Origin: Moraxellaceae bacterium
Lineage (GTDB): Bacteria; Pseudomonadota; Gammaproteobacteria; Pseudomonadales; Moraxellaceae
DNA: 64,000 nucleotides
NCBI GenBank assembly: GCA_024234595.1
Contig: JACKNZ010000014.1
Location: forward strand, 45,499 to 109,498
Direction: 5' to 3'
Below are positions 61,947-64,000 of the stretch, piece after piece. The notes under the pieces are model-generated. The model was given only the letters and a program-made list of their open reading frames with translations, did not search any database and was not told where the DNA came from. The position numbers and the translations under genes are program-made. Each line of letters starts with the position of its first letter. The stretch's first letter is position 1.

Positions 61947-62749
61947 TGACAAAACCTTTTTTGAAGTGGGCAGGCGGCAAATTTCGTTTGGTCAATATGA
62001 TTCGCAGCGCATTGCCCGAAGGACAACGTCTTATTGAACCATTTGTTGGCTCTGGCGCAGTGTTTTTAAATATGGATTATTCATCTTATATGTTGGCAGA
62101 TTCAAACAAACACCTGATCGATTTATTTAATTTGCTAAAAAATGAAGGCATTGAATTTATAGATTATTGTCAGTCTTTTTTTGACGAAATTGCAAACTCA
62201 GAGCTGGTTTTTTATCAACGTCGAGAGTTATTTAATACGACACAGGACGTTAGACTAAAATCTGCATTATTTGTTTACTTGAATCGCCATTGTTTTAATG
62301 GCTTGTGCCGATATAATTCAAAAGGTTATTTTAATGTACCTTTTGGTCGTTATAAATTGCCAATGTTTCCTCGTCAAGAAATGATGTCCTTTTATCAAAA
62401 AAGCCATAATGCTATTTTTCAAGTCTCTGATTTTGTGAAAACCATGAAAATGGCGCAAAAGGGTGATGTTATATATTGCGATCCCCCCTATGTACCATTA
62501 TCCGCAACCTCAAGTTTTACTAATTACACTCACGATGGTTTTGGTTTTCAAGAACAGAATAAATTGGCAGAAATGGCAGTAGAGTTATCATCTCAAGGTA
62601 TTCCTGTGATTATTTCAAATCATCATACGCCGTTTACGCTCAATGCCTATCAAAAAGCTAAAATTGAGAGTTTTGATGTACAACGCTTTATTTCGAGTAA
62701 AGTCGATTCAAGAGGAAAAGTAAGCGAGTTATTGGCTGTTTTTTCGTAG
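61946..62749 (+). CDS. Dam-like DNA adenine methyltransferase (GATC-type, DpnM class)
   Basis: A 267-residue D12-class N6-adenine methylase. Motif I LKWAGGKFRLVNMI (residues 5-18), EPFVGSGAVFLN near 32, and the catalytic CDPPYVPLSATSSFTNYT (about 176-193), with ISNHHTPFT later. The DPPYxPLSAT-F-Y block is nearly that of E. coli Dam, so GATC is the expected target. It may be the M1 of a DpnII-like system. First gene of a three-gene restriction-modification operon; overlaps the META gene by one base. Confidence 0.9.
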   Translation: MTKPFLKWAGGKFRLVNMIRSALPEGQRLIEPFVGSGAVFLNMDYSSYMLADSNKHLIDLFNLLKNEGIEFIDYCQSFFDEIANSELVFYQRRELFNTTQDVRLKSALFVYLNRHCFNGLCRYNSKGYFNVPFGRYKLPMFPRQEMMSFYQKSHNAIFQVSDFVKTMKMAQKGDVIYCDPPYVPLSATSSFTNYTHDGFGFQEQNKLAEMAVELSSQGIPVIISNHHTPFTLNAYQKAKIESFDVQRFISSKVDSRGKVSELLAVFS

Positions 62750-62761
62750 AGATATTGGGCT

Positions 62762-63631
62762 ATGGATTATGATGTTTTGCAAAAGGATTTGTGTTTGCTT
62801 GGTAATAGCTTTGTCGCCGAGTCAATAACTTCTTTTAAAGATAAACTGGCATTTGCTAGTCAAGCAGATGACATTTATTTGTTTCAGGCAGACTGTTTAG
62901 ATCTGCTAGATAAGATTGCAGCAAAATATCCAAACGGCTGTTTTGATATGATTTTTGCTGATCCTCCATATTTTTTATCTAATGGAGGGATTACTTGTCA
63001 ATCTGGAAAAGTTTCAACGGTTAATAAAGGTGACTGGGATAGGTCGCGTGGTACTGAATTCAATCATGCTTTTAATATGCAATGGTTAGAAAAATGCCAG
63101 CGCGTGCTTAAAGCCAATGGCACAATTTGGGTGTCAGGTACAATGCATTCTATTTATTCAGTAGGTTTTGCCATGCAGAAGCTTGGTTTTAAGTTGTTGA
63201 ATGACGTTATTTGGCAAAAGCCTAATCCTCCACCTAATTTAAGCTGCCGATATTTTACTCATGCAAGCGAAACGCTGATATGGGCGGCTAAAAATAGCCA
63301 GTCGCGTCATGTTTTTAATTATGAAGCGATGAAAGAAATGAATAACCATAAACAAATGCAATCTGTATGGAATTTTTCTCCTCCTCATATTTCAGAAAAA
63401 CAATTTGGAAAACATCCGACTCAAAAACCTGTTTCATTGGTTGAGCGTTGTATTTTGGCAGCGACGGATAAGGGGGCGTTTATCTTTGACCCATTTGCAG
63501 GTAGTAGTACAACTGGTGTTGCAGCCATACAAACAAAGCGCGGTTTTTGTGGTGTTGAGCTAGAGTCAGAGTTTATACAGTTATCAACAAAGCGTTTACA
63601 ATTAGCACTTAATAAAAGGAGCCGCATATGA
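62762..63631 (+). CDS. Second DNA adenine methyltransferase (DpnA-like, beta class)
   Basis: A 289-residue methylase of the beta class: DPPYFLSNGGITCQSG (residues 66-81) first, then the SAM-binding motif FIFDPFAGSSTTGVAA (about 238-253) late, with GKHPTQKPVSLVERCI between. The order and motifs match DpnA and related methylases, which can modify single-stranded DNA in some DpnII systems. Second in the operon; the next gene starts in its stop (ATGA). Confidence 0.88.
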   Translation: MDYDVLQKDLCLLGNSFVAESITSFKDKLAFASQADDIYLFQADCLDLLDKIAAKYPNGCFDMIFADPPYFLSNGGITCQSGKVSTVNKGDWDRSRGTEFNHAFNMQWLEKCQRVLKANGTIWVSGTMHSIYSVGFAMQKLGFKLLNDVIWQKPNPPPNLSCRYFTHASETLIWAAKNSQSRHVFNYEAMKEMNNHKQMQSVWNFSPPHISEKQFGKHPTQKPVSLVERCILAATDKGAFIFDPFAGSSTTGVAAIQTKRGFCGVELESEFIQLSTKRLQLALNKRSRI

Positions 63632-64000
63632 TTGTGGGTGGTGTGGGTGGAGCAACAACAAAAACTGGCTTAGCTTTTGAAAAAGAAGTTGATTTTCAGG
63701 AGCTTATTTTAAATATACAAGGTTATGATTTAAAAGATGAACCTCATAGGGCTGGGCGCGGCTTATATTTTAATGGTCAGTTAGTGGCGCGTTGTTTTCG
63801 TAAACATGATTTTTATAAGTTTTTGTCGGAGCAAAAAGTAAATTGGCAGGCAATTATTTCAAAAAAGCTTTTACCAGATGATGCCTTATTGGTTATTGTG
63901 CGTGAAACTTTGTTTATTATTGAGGTCAAATATCAACAGGTTGCAGGTTCTGTTGATGAAAAGTTACAAACCTGTGATTTTAAGCGTAAGCAATACCTTA
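63628..64000 (+). CDS. Restriction endonuclease, PD-(D/E)XK type, partial (cut by window end)
   Basis: The first 124 residues of an ORF that continues past the window. ATG at 63628 overlaps the upstream methylase by four bases. Motif: PDDALLVI then FIIEVKYQQ (residues about 81-102), a clear D...E-x-K nuclease core. Sequence does not look like R.DpnII as I recall it. By position it should be the endonuclease of the system. Target presumed GATC from the Dam-like partner. Confidence 0.75.
   Translation, partial: MIVGGVGGATTKTGLAFEKEVDFQELILNIQGYDLKDEPHRAGRGLYFNGQLVARCFRKHDFYKFLSEQKVNWQAIISKKLLPDDALLVIVRETLFIIEVKYQQVAGSVDEKLQTCDFKRKQYL

Noticed and set aside
1..64000. tRNA, rRNA or other structured RNA genes
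   Set aside because: No tRNA-like CCA-type arms or rRNA segments were noticed, although short ncRNAs cannot be excluded by eye.

Overview
The window is a chromosomal segment of a low-GC (roughly 40% by eye) gammaproteobacterium. Several marks point to Pseudomonadales, most likely Moraxellaceae: a PhaI/PhaF-type phasin, the order hupB-ppiD, a fabA/fabB pair, topA followed by two small proteins as in Pseudomonas, ThrH, and a FilA-to-FilF-like cluster of the kind annotated in Acinetobacter. I see no rRNA, tRNA, CRISPR array, transposase or phage structural gene. The species cannot be fixed from sequence alone.

Layout. 1-12 kb is housekeeping: an SCP2/UbiJ-like protein, phasin, an acyltransferase plus SDR pair, hupB, ppiD, an rRNA/tRNA 2'-O-methyltransferase, fabB and fabA, etfBA and a MOSC protein. 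12-18 kb holds a duplicated gene of unknown function with four conserved cysteines, topA and its two satellites. 18-20 kb has an FAD oxidoreductase, vapBC-1 and a methyltransferase. 20-30 kb is the most interesting block: a PmrA/PmrB-EptA (polymyxin-type lipid A modification) operon, then an extracytoplasmic redox cluster (TlpA thioredoxin, DUF4266 lipoprotein, DUF3570 barrel, ApbE flavin transferase), then divergent dsbD. PmrA-box-like direct repeats (YTTAAK-N5-YTTAAK) lie upstream of pmrA and twice between tlpA and dsbD, so both operons may share one regulator; the DUF3570 protein carries a motif matching the ApbE flavinylation consensus.

30-37 kb has a TetR-controlled SDR/MBL pair and a complete sulfide/persulfide module: a sulfur dioxygenase divergent from a BigR/SqrR-like ArsR regulator, two YeeE/YedE half-transporters, a SulP transporter and a DUF442 sulfurtransferase. 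37-46 kb has a Pif1-like helicase, a crotonase, a beta-propeller lipoprotein, thrH, pabB flanked on both sides by vapBC modules, and orphan antitoxins. 46-55 kb is the Fil-like envelope cluster; its first four genes (about 46.58-50.01 kb) are riddled with small indels while the next three are intact, which looks more like a poor consensus patch than natural decay. 55-61.5 kb is dnaE, accA, an orphan Phd-like antitoxin, tilS and a META lipoprotein. The window ends in a type II restriction-modification operon with a Dam-like GATC methylase, a DpnA-like methylase and the start of a PD-(D/E)XK nuclease. GATC is strikingly rare in the chromosome here (none seen in the first 10.19 kb).

Several families of short palindromic repeats are spread between genes: a roughly 100-bp element ending in GACTTACGC/GCGTAAGTC (four full copies plus remnants), a CCTGTAT..ATACAGG element (three copies) and single copies of larger hairpins. 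Some touch coding sequence (MOSC C-terminus, PabB N-terminus, a VapB start codon) or sit between a regulator box and its gene (pmrA).
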